Source: Polaribacter marinus
GTDB taxonomy: Bacteria > Bacteroidota > Bacteroidia > Flavobacteriales > Flavobacteriaceae
DNA: 64,000 nucleotides
Reading direction: 5' to 3'
Assembly (NCBI RefSeq): GCF_022662535.1
Contig: NZ_JAKQYM010000009.1
Coordinates: 99,973 to 163,972, forward strand
How positions within the stretch are numbered: the first letter of the stretch is position 1; each line of letters starts with the position of its first letter. Shown here one piece after another: positions 17,196 to 26,375 of this stretch. Made by a program: the position numbers and the translations under genes. Below the pieces are notes generated by a model. It made no database searches. It was not told the DNA's origin and saw only the letters and a list, made by a program, of their open reading frames with translations.

Positions 17196-17711
17196 TTATA
17201 TGTTTTTAATAAAGGTTTCTTCTACGACCCCTTCTTTAATAATCGAAGGAAAAATTGTTGGTGCTATTTTTTTAACTGGCTGATACAGAATCGATTTATC
17301 TAAAACCTCTTTATCTACAAAAGGAATTGTATCATTCATTTTACTAAAAAAAATAAAAACAACACTTAAAATTAATCCTATTTTTAAGGCACCAAAAACT
17401 CCTCCTAAAATTTTATTTATAATTCCTAAAGAAGCAAAGTCTGCCAATTTAGTTAGTGCTTTTCCTAATAATGCAATTACAATTATAATCACAACAAATG
17501 TTCCTGCAAAAGCTGCTAAAGAAATGTATTCTTCTTTCCAAGAAACAGATTCCTTTAAAAAATCTCCAATAAAATACGAAAAATGAATTGCTCCATAAAC
17601 TCCACCAATTAAAGCAATCAAAGAAGCAACCTCCACAAAGAGTCCTTTCATTATTCCTCTAACAAAACCAAAAAGCAATAATGCTGCAATAATTATATCA
17701 AAAATATTCAT
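17196..17711 (-). CDS. CvpA family membrane protein
   Basis: This 171-residue inner-membrane protein has about four transmembrane helices and the CvpA start MNIFDIIIAALLLFGFVRGIMKG (shown in part: FDIIIAALLLFGFVRG). The helix pattern, LASLIALIGGVYGAIHF and the small-residue helix LADFASLGIINKILGGVFGA fit the colicin V production protein family. The function outside E. coli is unclear; links to envelope stress are known for the family. It faces away from the divergent gene at 17793. Confidence 0.88.
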   Translation of the reverse strand: MNIFDIIIAALLLFGFVRGIMKGLFVEVASLIALIGGVYGAIHFSYFIGDFLKESVSWKEEYISLAAFAGTFVVIIIVIALLGKALTKLADFASLGIINKILGGVFGALKIGLILSVVFIFFSKMNDTIPFVDKEVLDKSILYQPVKKIAPTIFPSIIKEGVVEETFIKNI

Positions 17712-17792
17712 TAAAATAATTTTATCAAACCTACATCTTTTTTTTACAATTTAAAAATAGGCATTGTATCTTTACACCTTTAAACAATTTAC

Positions 17793-18149
17793 ATGCAAAA
17801 AGTTATCAATCTTAAAGAAAAATGGGACTTACTCGTAAACAAATTAACAAAACAATTTGCGGATGGTGATGAATTAAATATGGATGGAATCATCTATTTA
17901 ATTGGTGTCCAAGAATTAGGTCAAGGTAAGAGAACATTTAAAAAAGACGAAAAAGTAAACCTAATGCACATTGCAATTTGTAAACTTCTAGAACCATACG
18001 GTTATTATGAATTTGATTATTTTGATGATGATAGCTGGCCACATTACAAAATACTTACAGAATTACCCAACTTAAAACCAGGAGAACAAACTGTATTAAT
18101 GAAAGAAGCAATTATTAATTATTTTGATGATTTAAACTACTTAAACTAA
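17793..18149 (+). CDS. Conserved flavobacterial-type cytoplasmic protein
   Basis: This 118-residue acidic protein has no signal peptide or membrane helix. It contains a tightly patterned central region (MDGIIYLIGVQELGQGKR) and an acidic, aromatic segment (YYEFDYFDDDSWPHYK). Composition and codon use match the neighbours, so it is a real gene, but I do not recognise a named domain. Its stop codon overlaps by 4 bp with that of the convergent SDR gene. TATCTTTA about 26 bp upstream is one base off the -7 consensus. Confidence 0.75.
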   Translation: MQKVINLKEKWDLLVNKLTKQFADGDELNMDGIIYLIGVQELGQGKRTFKKDEKVNLMHIAICKLLEPYGYYEFDYFDDDSWPHYKILTELPNLKPGEQTVLMKEAIINYFDDLNYLN

Positions 18150-18940
18150 GTTACACTTATCTTTCTTATCATTTTAGACAAAAGTTTAGGGAAAAATCTT
18201 TTTGTATACACCCCTAATTTTTCTTTTGCACCAGCAATATTAACTTCTTCTTTTTTTCTTTGAATTGCTTTTGCCATCAATTTAGCAAAACGTTTTGGTG
18301 AAATTCCGTTTTCTGTAGCAACATCCATTTTTCCTTGTGAAGAACCATCACCCGTTAATGCGTTTTTAGAAACATTTGTATTTACAAAACCTGGACAAAC
18401 CAAAGTAACATCAATATTATCTTTATAGTGTTCTGCTCGTAAACTATCAAAAAAACCATGCAGAGCATGTTTACTTGCAGCATAAGAAGAACGTAATGGA
18501 GTACCTATTTTACCAACAATACTTGTTGTAATAACAAATTGACCCTTCTTATTATTGATAAAATGTGGTAAAATGGATTTTGTTAAAGCAACAGTACCTA
18601 AATAATTAATATCCATAATTCTTTTATCCACAGAAATCTGTGTATCTTTCACTAGAGAGCGCTGACTTATTCCTCCATTATTTACCAAAATATCAACTTT
18701 ACCAAAACAAGAAATAGCTTCATCAACTTTAATCTTAAAATTACTATAATTTTCTAGATCTAATGTTATGATTTTAACTTCATTAGAATCTTTACACTCT
18801 TGCTTTACAAACTCTAAAGCGTCTTTTTTTCTTGATGATAAAATTAAACGTGCATTTTGATGAGATAATTCTATTGCTAGTGCTTTTCCGATTCCCGAAG
18901 AAGCACCCGTTATCCAAACTACTTTATTAGTAAAAGACAT
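18146..18940 (-). CDS. Short-chain dehydrogenase/reductase
   Basis: This 264-residue NAD(P)-dependent oxidoreductase has a Rossmann motif TGASSGIG at residues 11-18, the NNGG structural motif at 87-90, and catalytic Ser140, Tyr153 and Lys157 (YAASK). The region SLRAEHYKDNIDVTLVCPGF is typical of the DHRS7-like or 'classical' SDRs. The C-terminal basic segment (KEKLGVYTKRFFPKLLSKM) may associate with membrane. The substrate cannot be inferred. The gene is divergent from the thioredoxin-like gene at 19048. Confidence 0.92.
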   Translation of the reverse strand: MSFTNKVVWITGASSGIGKALAIELSHQNARLILSSRKKDALEFVKQECKDSNEVKIITLDLENYSNFKIKVDEAISCFGKVDILVNNGGISQRSLVKDTQISVDKRIMDINYLGTVALTKSILPHFINNKKGQFVITTSIVGKIGTPLRSSYAASKHALHGFFDSLRAEHYKDNIDVTLVCPGFVNTNVSKNALTGDGSSQGKMDVATENGISPKRFAKLMAKAIQRKKEEVNIAGAKEKLGVYTKRFFPKLLSKMIRKISVT

Positions 18941-18988
18941 TTTTGCGTTTTTTTGTGTTACAATATACCTAATTTGTAGCAGAAATAG

Positions 18989-18996
18989 TATTTTTG
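18989..18996 (+). promoter_or_regulatory. -7 element before thioredoxin-like gene
   Basis: TATTTTTG matches TAnnTTTG and lies about 51 bp before the chosen start codon at 19048. The nearest TTTG is only 12 bp upstream, so the -33 part is not convincing. Confidence 0.4.
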
Positions 18997-19047
18997 GTAC
19001 GCTTCTTGAAAATAGTTCGTCAAGAACAAAAAAACAACTTTAAAACG

Positions 19048-20412
19048 ATGAAAAAAATATTTGTACTTATATTCTTAATTTCTTCAATTACACAAGCTCA
19101 ATACAATATAAAAGGAACAATAACCCCCGATTTAAAGAGTGATTGGGTGATTTTATATAAAATCGAAGGAGCCAAACAAATCTTTATAAAAAACACAAAA
19201 ATTGAAGTAGATTCTATTTTAATTGATGATAAAAAGCAAGCTATTGGAAACTTTAATTTTACATTACCTAATGATGCAGCCCCTGGGGTTTACAGAGCAA
19301 CTTATCGTTTAGAAGAACATGGTTATATAGATTTTATTTTTGATAAAGAAGATATCACATTTGTTTTTAACCCAGACTATCCAGACCAATCTGTATTGTT
19401 TTCTAAATCTAGTGAAAACATTTTTTACAAGCAGTATTTATCTGAAATTTCTAAAGCACAACAAACACTAGATTCTCTTCAAATTACGGCATTAAGAAAC
19501 CCAAGTTTAGATTTAAAAAAAGATTATAAAACCGCTTTACAACAAGTAGAAAACATACAACAAGGCTATTTAACAGCTTCTAAAAACATGTATGTACAAC
19601 CATTTATTAAGGCCACATTAAGAGCAAATCCTAAAGAAATAAAAACGTCTCCTAATGAGTACATGTCTAATATGGTTGCTACTTTTTTTGACAACATGGA
19701 TTTTTCTAATAAAACACTTATCAACTCTTCTTTTTTAGTAGATAGAATTACAGATTATATTTTTTACATTAACTATTCTGACAATAAAGAAACACAACAA
19801 AAGTTATTTAAAAACTCTATTAAAACTGTTTTATCAAAAATTACAGATTTATCCTTTAAAAAAGATGTAATTGAGTTTTTAGTAACACAATTCGAAGAAT
19901 CTAAAAACTTAGAACTGATTGGTGATCTTTTTGAAAATTATTATAAAAGATTACCAGAAAACATTCAAAATAAAAAATTTATAAATGAAAAACTATCTCT
20001 TTTTGCAACAGAAATTGGTAGTATAGCACCTGATTTTTCATGGAAAGAAAACAACAAAAATTATTCTCTTTCTAAATTAAATGATGCCGAAAATTATGTA
20101 TTGGTTTTTTGGAGTACAGATTGCTCTCACTGTTTAAGAGAAATTCCTGAATTACATAAATTTATGCAGAAAAGCACAAAAACAAAAGTAATTGCTTTTG
20201 CTATGGAAAGAAATAATTCGACTTGGAATGAGATGAAAAAAACATTACCAAATTGGCATCATATTTTAGGTTTAAACAAATGGGAAAATAAAACTGCTAG
20301 AGTTTATAATATCAATGCAACTCCTACTTATTTTGTGTTAGACAACACAAAAAAAATTATTGCTAAACCCGATAATATTTCAGATGTAAAAGCTTTTTTA
20401 GAAAATAAATAA
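19048..20412 (+). CDS. TlpA-like thioredoxin-fold secreted protein
   Basis: The 454-residue product is read from 19048, where the signal peptide MKKIFVLIFLISSITQAQ begins. The N-terminal region (about 20-130) resembles DUF4369-type beta domains that precede thioredoxin domains in Bacteroidetes. A helical middle follows, and a thioredoxin domain spans about 320-454 with a CSHC active site (Cys359, Cys362) and a cis-proline in ATPTYFV. It is predicted to work in the periplasm on thiol-disulfide exchange. It is a single-gene unit with its own terminator. Confidence 0.88.
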   Translation: MKKIFVLIFLISSITQAQYNIKGTITPDLKSDWVILYKIEGAKQIFIKNTKIEVDSILIDDKKQAIGNFNFTLPNDAAPGVYRATYRLEEHGYIDFIFDKEDITFVFNPDYPDQSVLFSKSSENIFYKQYLSEISKAQQTLDSLQITALRNPSLDLKKDYKTALQQVENIQQGYLTASKNMYVQPFIKATLRANPKEIKTSPNEYMSNMVATFFDNMDFSNKTLINSSFLVDRITDYIFYINYSDNKETQQKLFKNSIKTVLSKITDLSFKKDVIEFLVTQFEESKNLELIGDLFENYYKRLPENIQNKKFINEKLSLFATEIGSIAPDFSWKENNKNYSLSKLNDAENYVLVFWSTDCSHCLREIPELHKFMQKSTKTKVIAFAMERNNSTWNEMKKTLPNWHHILGLNKWENKTARVYNINATPTYFVLDNTKKIIAKPDNISDVKAFLENK

Positions 20413-20418
20413 GAACAA

Positions 20419-20449
20419 AAAAAGATGAACTAAAACAATTCATCTTTTT
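20419..20449 (+). terminator. Rho-independent terminator
   Basis: AAAAAGATGAA and TTCATCTTTTT pair around a 9-nt loop, directly after the thioredoxin-like gene. The stem has a low GC content. Confidence 0.75.
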
Positions 20450-20489
20450 AAATTACTTTCTCTTTTTATAATAAGAATTCGGCTCTTAA

Positions 20490-20810
20490 TTAATCTATTA
20501 CTGTAGATAGTTTAATTGTTTTTCCGCAATGTTTTGATGTTATTTTAAAAATCACTTTTCCTTTTTTCCCTTTATTTGCCCAACAAACTTCTTTTCCTGT
20601 ATTACAACTGATACTAGTTTTAGAACCTTTATTAAGCGACACAAAACCTGAGCCAGTATAAATACTTACTTTTTGCTTGGTGTCATTAATCAGTTTAAAA
20701 CTTCCACCTATTGTTAATTCGGTGTTTACTTGATTACCTTCTTGAGTGTTTTGAGTTTTAGATAAACACAACATTCCAAACAGGCTTAATGTTATTAATA
20801 ATACTTTCAT
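20490..20810 (-). CDS. Small secreted cysteine-containing protein
   Basis: This 106-residue protein has an N-terminal signal sequence (MKVLLITLSLFGMLCLSK); LFGMLC could be a lipobox with Cys15. The mature part has three more cysteines (ISCNTGKEVCW and SKHCGK) and a beta-rich, lysine-rich sequence. The pattern GGSFKLINDTKQKVSIYTGS suggests a small beta-sandwich, perhaps a homologue of host-attachment or inhibitor domains, but I cannot name it. It stands alone between two terminators. Confidence 0.65.
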   Translation of the reverse strand: MKVLLITLSLFGMLCLSKTQNTQEGNQVNTELTIGGSFKLINDTKQKVSIYTGSGFVSLNKGSKTSISCNTGKEVCWANKGKKGKVIFKITSKHCGKTIKLSTVID

Positions 20811-20870
20811 TTTTTTTTATGTTTTAATTAAAAACTGTAATAGTCATTTATTAAGATTTATGAGTTCATA

Positions 20871-20909
20871 GAAAAATCTCGTTAGAATAAATACTAACGA
20901 GATTTTTGT
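20871..20909 (-). terminator. Rho-independent terminator
   Basis: AAAAATCTCGTTAG pairs with CTAACGAGATTTTT around an 8-nt loop. It lies 9 bp beyond the stop codon of the large type IX secreted protein on the minus strand. Confidence 0.85.
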
Positions 20910-20917
20910 TTAAACAG

Positions 20918-23900
20918 TTACTGTTTTACAAATCGTTTTTTAATCCTATTTCCTTTTGCATCTTCAACCATAATTAAATACACACCTGTATTTAAATTAG
21001 ATGTATCAATTGTTTTTAATTTGGTTGTTAAAACTTTGGCTCCTATTATAGAATAGATGGTTATCTGTTTTATATTATTCTTCATCTCAATATTTAATAT
21101 TGATGAAGTTGGATTTGGAAATATTGAAAAATCAATCTTATTTTCATCAGAAACTCCTGCCGTTGTACTAAAAGTTGCCGTAATATTTTTATCAGAATCT
21201 ATAGTTATGCTTAAAGGGTTATTTGTACCTGTTGCATCAACAGACCAATCAACAAATCCATAACCTGCGTCAGGAGTTGCTGTCAAAGTTACAACTGTTC
21301 CTTCTGCATAGTTTCCATTAGGAGATGAACCGTTTGCTAATGTTACTGTTCCACCTCCAACAATCGTTACATTTAACGCTCTTTGAATTGGACTAAAAAT
21401 AGCTGTAATATTTTTGTCTGTATCCATTGTAATTGTTAATGGATTGGTAGTTCCTGTTGCGTCACCAGACCAACCGTCAAATTGATAACCTGCATCAGGA
21501 GTTGCTGTTAAAGCTACTGTTGCTCCATCTGCATAGGTTCCGTTAACTGGATTTGGATTTGTAGCAACTATTCCGTTTGTTGCTGCTAGTGTTAAAGTTC
21601 TATTTATAATTGCTGTTGCATCAAATTCATAAGCACCAATATCTACAGTTGTATTAAGAACTCTATTATTTCCTGCTACATCTATGGTAATATTTCCTGG
21701 TAATTTAGAATTATCTCCTGCGTCAATTGCTGGCGAACCTGCTAATAAGCCATAATCATTTCCTAGCATTGGGTCTAAATTGGTTGAGCTATAATGCCCT
21801 CCTTCTACAATATTATTTGCAAAAGTTGCTGATCCTCCATTTGAACTCGTAATATTAATTGAAGTAGTTCCACCGTTATTATAAATGATTGAATTATAAA
21901 AATAAACAGGATAACTACTTGCGCTATTTAAGTTTATGGTTACAGCTTTGTTATTAGTAGAATTATTATTCGCAATAGTTGTATTTATAACAGATACAAA
22001 TGCAGAAGGATTAGTACCACCAGCCCCACTACTAATTAATAATGCAGAAGATTTATCTGTAGTACCATTGCTATTTCCTGTAATTAAAGAATTTACTATT
22101 GTACCATAACTTTTAATATTATATTGTTGACTTCCTGTATAGGCAATATTAGCAGAACTTGCAGAATAATTATCTCTTATAATACAACTTTCAAAATCTA
22201 CATGAGATTGTGTTCCTAAATCACCACAAGGACTAAACCTACCTAATACAGTATAATATTTACCTGTATTTTTTTCTAAAATACAGTTGGTAATTTTCAT
22301 ATATACTTTATAGTTTTCTCCTTCTGGATTTGAATATATAGCTGCACCAACTCTATGATCATACTGACTTGCAGAAGCTGTAGAGCAACTAGCGCTTAAG
22401 CTTCCATTTGAGTTTCCTCCTGTTATAATAAATCCATTTAACTCTCCTCCTTCAGCAAAATTTCCCTTAACAGTTATAACATGATATGCATTATCTTGTC
22501 TAGTAGGTTCGGTATCTAAAATAGAATTATTATCATCTCCATTTAAATCTCCTGATAAAATGGTCGGATTCGCATTAATATCCCTTTCAGAAAAGATGGT
22601 TTCTGTACCATTAAACCCTCCGTAAATTTTTTGTTTTTTGTTTAGGCTAAATGTTGATAATCTACCACTACCTGCTGGCTTATAAATACCTTTGGCAACC
22701 CATATAGTTTTTGTTGCTGCTGTATTACTTATTGCAGTTTGCAAATTGGTGTACGCATTTGCCCAAGAAGTTCCATCATTATTTCCTGTAGCGTTACTAT
22801 CTACAAAAGCAGGTCCTTCAATAAAATTAGCCGTAACAGACTTATCTCCATCCATTATAACCGTTGTTGTTTTTGTATTGGACGAAACATCTCCTGTCCA
22901 TGAACTAAATTGATAACCCGCATTTGGAACTGCTGTTACTTCTACGGGTGTTCCATAATCGTAGGTTCCATTTACAGGATTTGGATTTGTTGTTACACTA
23001 CCATTTACAGCTGTAGTTGTTAACGTTTGTTGAGCGTTAATAAATACTGCTGTAATATTTTTATTCGTATTCATAGTAACTGTTAATGGGTTGGTTGTAC
23101 TTGTAACATCTCCTGTCCATGAACTAAATTGATAACCGGTATCTGGTGTTGCTGTTAGCTCTACACTTGTTAAAGCCGTAAAAACGCTACCACTTGGATT
23201 GTTTGTAACACTCCCATTGGTTGCGTTGGTTGTTAAAGTATAATCTACCGGTGTAGAAGCACCAAACTCATAAACACCTAAATCTACAGTTGTATTAAAT
23301 ATTCTTGAATTACCTAATAAATCAATAATATTATTTGTAGAAATCTTAGAATTATCACCAGTATCTATTGCTGGTGAAGCTGCCTGTAATGTAAAATCAT
23401 TATTTGCTGCATCTGTAAATAATGGATCTGCAGTACTCGTATTTGTTAAATTAGCTGCTGTTAATTTAGAAAAACCATCTTCATCTATAGAATTAACAGC
23501 TGTAATATTACCTAATTCAGCACCACTAAGTTGTGTTATAGAGTTTGCTATTGCTCCACCAGAAATAGTATTATTCCAAAAAACACTATTAGCAACCTCC
23601 ATGTTTATTGTCCCTCCATATTCTGCAGATGCACCAACAGTTGCTCTTGTAAAGTTACTCATAGAAGTATGCGTACCTATATCATTATTATTAGTGTAGG
23701 TGTTATTGCTTAAACTTGCATTTACAATTGTACTACTGTTACCAATTGCTCTTATCCAACCTGCACTTCCGGCGATTCCGTTATTACTTCCGCTTAAATC
23801 TTTAGTTTCATTATTACTAAATAAAGAGTTGCTTATATTAAATGTAAACGTACCAGATGTTCTTGCCCAAGCACTAAAAGCAGTACAAAGACGTGCAAGG

Positions 23901-25522
23901 TTATTATCAAAAATACAGTTTCCTATAACTAAAGATCCAACTCCAGATGTAGTATATTCTGCATAAATACCTGCAGCATTATATGCTAGATTATTCTTTA
24001 TAGTACAGTTTTTTACAACAAGTGTTTTTACAGCTTTTGCTTTAAAAATAGCTGCGCCAGCTGCATTGTCTCCAGAGCTATTTGCTACTCCGTTTGCAAT
24101 AGTAAGACCATCTAAAATTGCTCCATTATTATTTACCTCTACAACATGATACGCATTATCTGTTCTTAAAGTTCCTGTAATTGTACCGGCATCATTTGCT
24201 AATAAATCTCCAGATAAAATAGTTTCGTTAGTCCTAAAATCTCTTTGTTGTAAAGTAGTTTCTGTTCCGTTAAAACCACCATATAACTTTACATTTAAGT
24301 TATCAATTATAAAACTTGCATCCCTATCAGAAACTCCAGGAATATAAGTTCCTTGGGCAATCCATATTTCTTGGTCGTCTTCTAAAACAGCAATAGCATC
24401 TTGTAAATCTGAAAATGCATTTACCCAAGAACTTCCATCATTATTACCTGTTGCAGTTACGTTTACAAATATTTTACCTTTGGTTCTTGTTTCTTTAGGG
24501 CTAGACCAGGAAGACCAAACTGTAGAACTACATTTGCTTCTAACATAAATATTGTAATAATTACTTGCTGTTAAACCTGTTATACTTTGTGAATTCCCGG
24601 AAACATATCCGTTTAAAGGAATAATAGTTGCCGTAGAAAATGGTTGTCCTTTTAATGCATACGCTAATTCATAATCGCCACTATTTGCCAAAGTAATATC
24701 AAACGAAGTTTCTGTGTTATTTGAAACTGTAATATCTGTTGAAGCTAAAGGAAAACAAAAGTTATTAATTGTACCTATTTGATCTATTTCTGAAGCAGAT
24801 AATATTTTATTGTAAAATAAAATATCGTCTAAATTATCTTGATATTGATTTGCAGTTGATAAAGTATTATTAGCATTACTTGCAATTTTAAGGTTTGTAT
24901 TTGCATTTATTGGAATGTTAAAATAATAAAAAGAATGGTATGCAAGACTATCTCCTTTTTTTTCTCCATCGATAAATAAATCTAACCAAATTTGGGTAGA
25001 ATCGAAACTACCATTATACACAGTATTTGTTTTTATAGTTGCTACAATATGATGCCAACCACCGTCTGCAATAAACTCTGTAGATAAAGCTCCTTGAGTT
25101 CTATCTACTAAAGTACCTACGCTAAAATGTTTTTCTCTATATTTTGTTGAAATCCCTATTTTACCATCTCTTAAATAGATGTAATAACCATAATCACTAG
25201 TGTTTCGGTCATCAATTATAGTTTTTATATCCGCAGAATTGGTGTCTGTTTTCACCCAAAAACTTATCGATAATTCTTGTGCCCAGTTTAAATCTGATCT
25301 TGTTAAATAATCACCATTTAAACCCACAGCATTATTTGTTGTGTTAACTCTATCATCTTCTGTGGTAAGCGCAGTTCCTGTTTGTGTAAAATTTACACCA
25401 TTTGCGCCATCTGTAAAAGCACCATTTGTAAATGAATATTCGCCAACTAAACCATTTGTTGGTATTTGACCGAATGCCAAACTACTCACAAAAAGCAGCA
25501 ATAATAGTAATCTTGTTTTCAT
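20918..25522 (-). CDS. Giant type IX secreted multidomain surface protein
   Basis: This 1534-residue exported protein has, in order: signal peptide (to AFG), a LamG/concanavalin-like domain (about 24-240), a fibronectin III domain (about 256-346), a right-handed beta-helix (about 348-755), two InlB-type bacterial repeats (about 757-900), a second beta-helix (about 907-1300), two more InlB-type repeats (about 1303-1448) and a type IX sorting domain (about 1459-1534: FSIFPNPTSS, then GVYLIMVEDAKGN and a KKRFVKQ end). Each helix starts with ATGNNDGxSW and ends SPAIDxGDNSK then VYEFxA or AYEFxA, showing module duplication. It probably sits on the cell surface or is released, and may bind polysaccharide; no catalytic residues are identified. 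A LytTR regulator gene is just upstream. Confidence 0.9.
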   Translation of the reverse strand: MKTRLLLLLLFVSSLAFGQIPTNGLVGEYSFTNGAFTDGANGVNFTQTGTALTTEDDRVNTTNNAVGLNGDYLTRSDLNWAQELSISFWVKTDTNSADIKTIIDDRNTSDYGYYIYLRDGKIGISTKYREKHFSVGTLVDRTQGALSTEFIADGGWHHIVATIKTNTVYNGSFDSTQIWLDLFIDGEKKGDSLAYHSFYYFNIPINANTNLKIASNANNTLSTANQYQDNLDDILFYNKILSASEIDQIGTINNFCFPLASTDITVSNNTETSFDITLANSGDYELAYALKGQPFSTATIIPLNGYVSGNSQSITGLTASNYYNIYVRSKCSSTVWSSWSSPKETRTKGKIFVNVTATGNNDGSSWVNAFSDLQDAIAVLEDDQEIWIAQGTYIPGVSDRDASFIIDNLNVKLYGGFNGTETTLQQRDFRTNETILSGDLLANDAGTITGTLRTDNAYHVVEVNNNGAILDGLTIANGVANSSGDNAAGAAIFKAKAVKTLVVKNCTIKNNLAYNAAGIYAEYTTSGVGSLVIGNCIFDNNLARLCTAFSAWARTSGTFTFNISNSLFSNNETKDLSGSNNGIAGSAGWIRAIGNSSTIVNASLSNNTYTNNNDIGTHTSMSNFTRATVGASAEYGGTINMEVANSVFWNNTISGGAIANSITQLSGAELGNITAVNSIDEDGFSKLTAANLTNTSTADPLFTDAANNDFTLQAASPAIDTGDNSKISTNNIIDLLGNSRIFNTTVDLGVYEFGASTPVDYTLTTNATNGSVTNNPSGSVFTALTSVELTATPDTGYQFSSWTGDVTSTTNPLTVTMNTNKNITAVFINAQQTLTTTAVNGSVTTNPNPVNGTYDYGTPVEVTAVPNAGYQFSSWTGDVSSNTKTTTVIMDGDKSVTANFIEGPAFVDSNATGNNDGTSWANAYTNLQTAISNTAATKTIWVAKGIYKPAGSGRLSTFSLNKKQKIYGGFNGTETIFSERDINANPTILSGDLNGDDNNSILDTEPTRQDNAYHVITVKGNFAEGGELNGFIITGGNSNGSLSASCSTASASQYDHRVGAAIYSNPEGENYKVYMKITNCILEKNTGKYYTVLGRFSPCGDLGTQSHVDFESCIIRDNYSASSANIAYTGSQQYNIKSYGTIVNSLITGNSNGTTDKSSALLISSGAGGTNPSAFVSVINTTIANNNSTNNKAVTINLNSASSYPVYFYNSIIYNNGGTTSINITSSNGGSATFANNIVEGGHYSSTNLDPMLGNDYGLLAGSPAIDAGDNSKLPGNITIDVAGNNRVLNTTVDIGAYEFDATAIINRTLTLAATNGIVATNPNPVNGTYADGATVALTATPDAGYQFDGWSGDATGTTNPLTITMDTDKNITAIFSPIQRALNVTIVGGGTVTLANGSSPNGNYAEGTVVTLTATPDAGYGFVDWSVDATGTNNPLSITIDSDKNITATFSTTAGVSDENKIDFSIFPNPTSSILNIEMKNNIKQITIYSIIGAKVLTTKLKTIDTSNLNTGVYLIMVEDAKGNRIKKRFVKQ
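21605..22805 (-). repeat. Beta-helix module, copy 2
   Basis: This is the second copy of a beta-helix coding module in the surface protein gene. Its product runs from ATGNNDGTSW to DIGAYEFDA and is flanked by InlB-type repeat pairs. The shared words with copy 1 include YGGFNGTET, NPTILSGDL/NETILSGDL and NAYHV, which mark it as a duplication. Confidence 0.75.
23255..24482 (-). repeat. Beta-helix module, copy 1
   Basis: This is the first copy of the module, encoding ATGNNDGSSW to DLGVYEFGA. The adjoining InlB-type repeats carry near-identical DNA words such as the one at about 22903 and 23123 (coding for GYQFSSWTGDV), so the array may recombine and vary in length. Confidence 0.72.
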
Positions 25523-25619
25523 AATAAATTTATTTTTTTGGTTATGAAAACAAATTTTACACTAAAAAAGGGTTTAGTTTGGATTGAATTTCTGAAAAGC
25601 TATTTTCAATTGCTGAAGT

Positions 25620-26372
25620 TTATCCAATATTCTGTACAATCGTTAAAAACTCTTCTTTTTTATCTTTTGAAATGGAAACAGTTTCATTATTATCCATAAT
25701 AATATAACCACCATCTTTTTTATAATATTCTTTAATATATTTTAAGTTGATTAAATAAGAACGATGTGGTCTATAAAAAGTAGGAATTGCATCTAACAAC
25801 TCCACAAAATGTTTTAGTGGTTTGCTAATTAATATTTGAGGTGTATTTATTATACTCACTTTTGTATACATACCATCTGCTTTTAGCAAAATAATATCTT
25901 CGAAATTTACAAATTTAATTCCGTCTGCAATTGGCAATCCTATTTTTTTAAAATTCGCCGACTTTAAACTTTTCTGTAATTCGATTAGTTTTAGATTAAT
26001 ATGAGATTTCCCAAAATTTATTATTGCTTTTTCTACCGCTTCCATCAATTTATTGGTGCGCAATGGTTTTAATAAATAATCTATCGCAGAAAGTTCAAAA
26101 GCCTGAATTGCATATTCACTATAAGCTGTAGTAAAGATAATCTCAAAATTATGAGTTGATTTATCTATAAAATCAAAAATTTCTAATCCAGAATGTTCTG
26201 GCATTTCTATATCTAAAAAAACAATTTTTGGCTGTTCTTTTTTAATTATTTTAACACCACTTAATAAATCTTCTGCTTTGAATATTGAGGTGATTTTTGG
26301 GCAATTTTCTCTTATTAAAACTTCTAGTAAGTTTCTAGCTTTAGGTTCGTCGTCTATAATTACTACTTTCAT
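25620..26372 (-). CDS. LytTR family response regulator
   Basis: This 250-residue regulator has a receiver domain (1-115) with acidic Asp7/Asp8, phospho-acceptor Asp54 (VFLDIEMPEHSG) and the Lys of LLKPLRTNK. A LytTR DNA-binding domain occupies about 145-250 (YRPHRSYLINLKYIKEY). It is encoded 3 bp downstream of a LytS-type sensor kinase and is its evident partner. LytTR regulators bind direct repeats upstream of few targets; the adjacent surface protein gene, 97 bp downstream, is a plausible target by position only. Confidence 0.95.
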   Translation of the reverse strand: MKVVIIDDEPKARNLLEVLIRENCPKITSIFKAEDLLSGVKIIKKEQPKIVFLDIEMPEHSGLEIFDFIDKSTHNFEIIFTTAYSEYAIQAFELSAIDYLLKPLRTNKLMEAVEKAIINFGKSHINLKLIELQKSLKSANFKKIGLPIADGIKFVNFEDIILLKADGMYTKVSIINTPQILISKPLKHFVELLDAIPTFYRPHRSYLINLKYIKEYYKKDGGYIIMDNNETVSISKDKKEEFLTIVQNIG

Positions 26373-26375
26373 AAT

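Noticed and set aside
17793..18149. Considered as a regulator of the neighbouring SDR gene
   Set aside because: The genes converge and overlap only at their stop codons, and no DNA-binding motif is visible.
23531..23966. Plus-strand frames opposite the surface protein gene, some cysteine-rich
   Set aside because: They are shadows of the Asn/Thr/Gly-rich repeat coding sequence on the other strand.
21605..24482. Repeated pattern considered as a CRISPR array or DNA-level satellite
   Set aside because: The repeats are long, diverged and in frame in one large coding gene; they encode protein modules.
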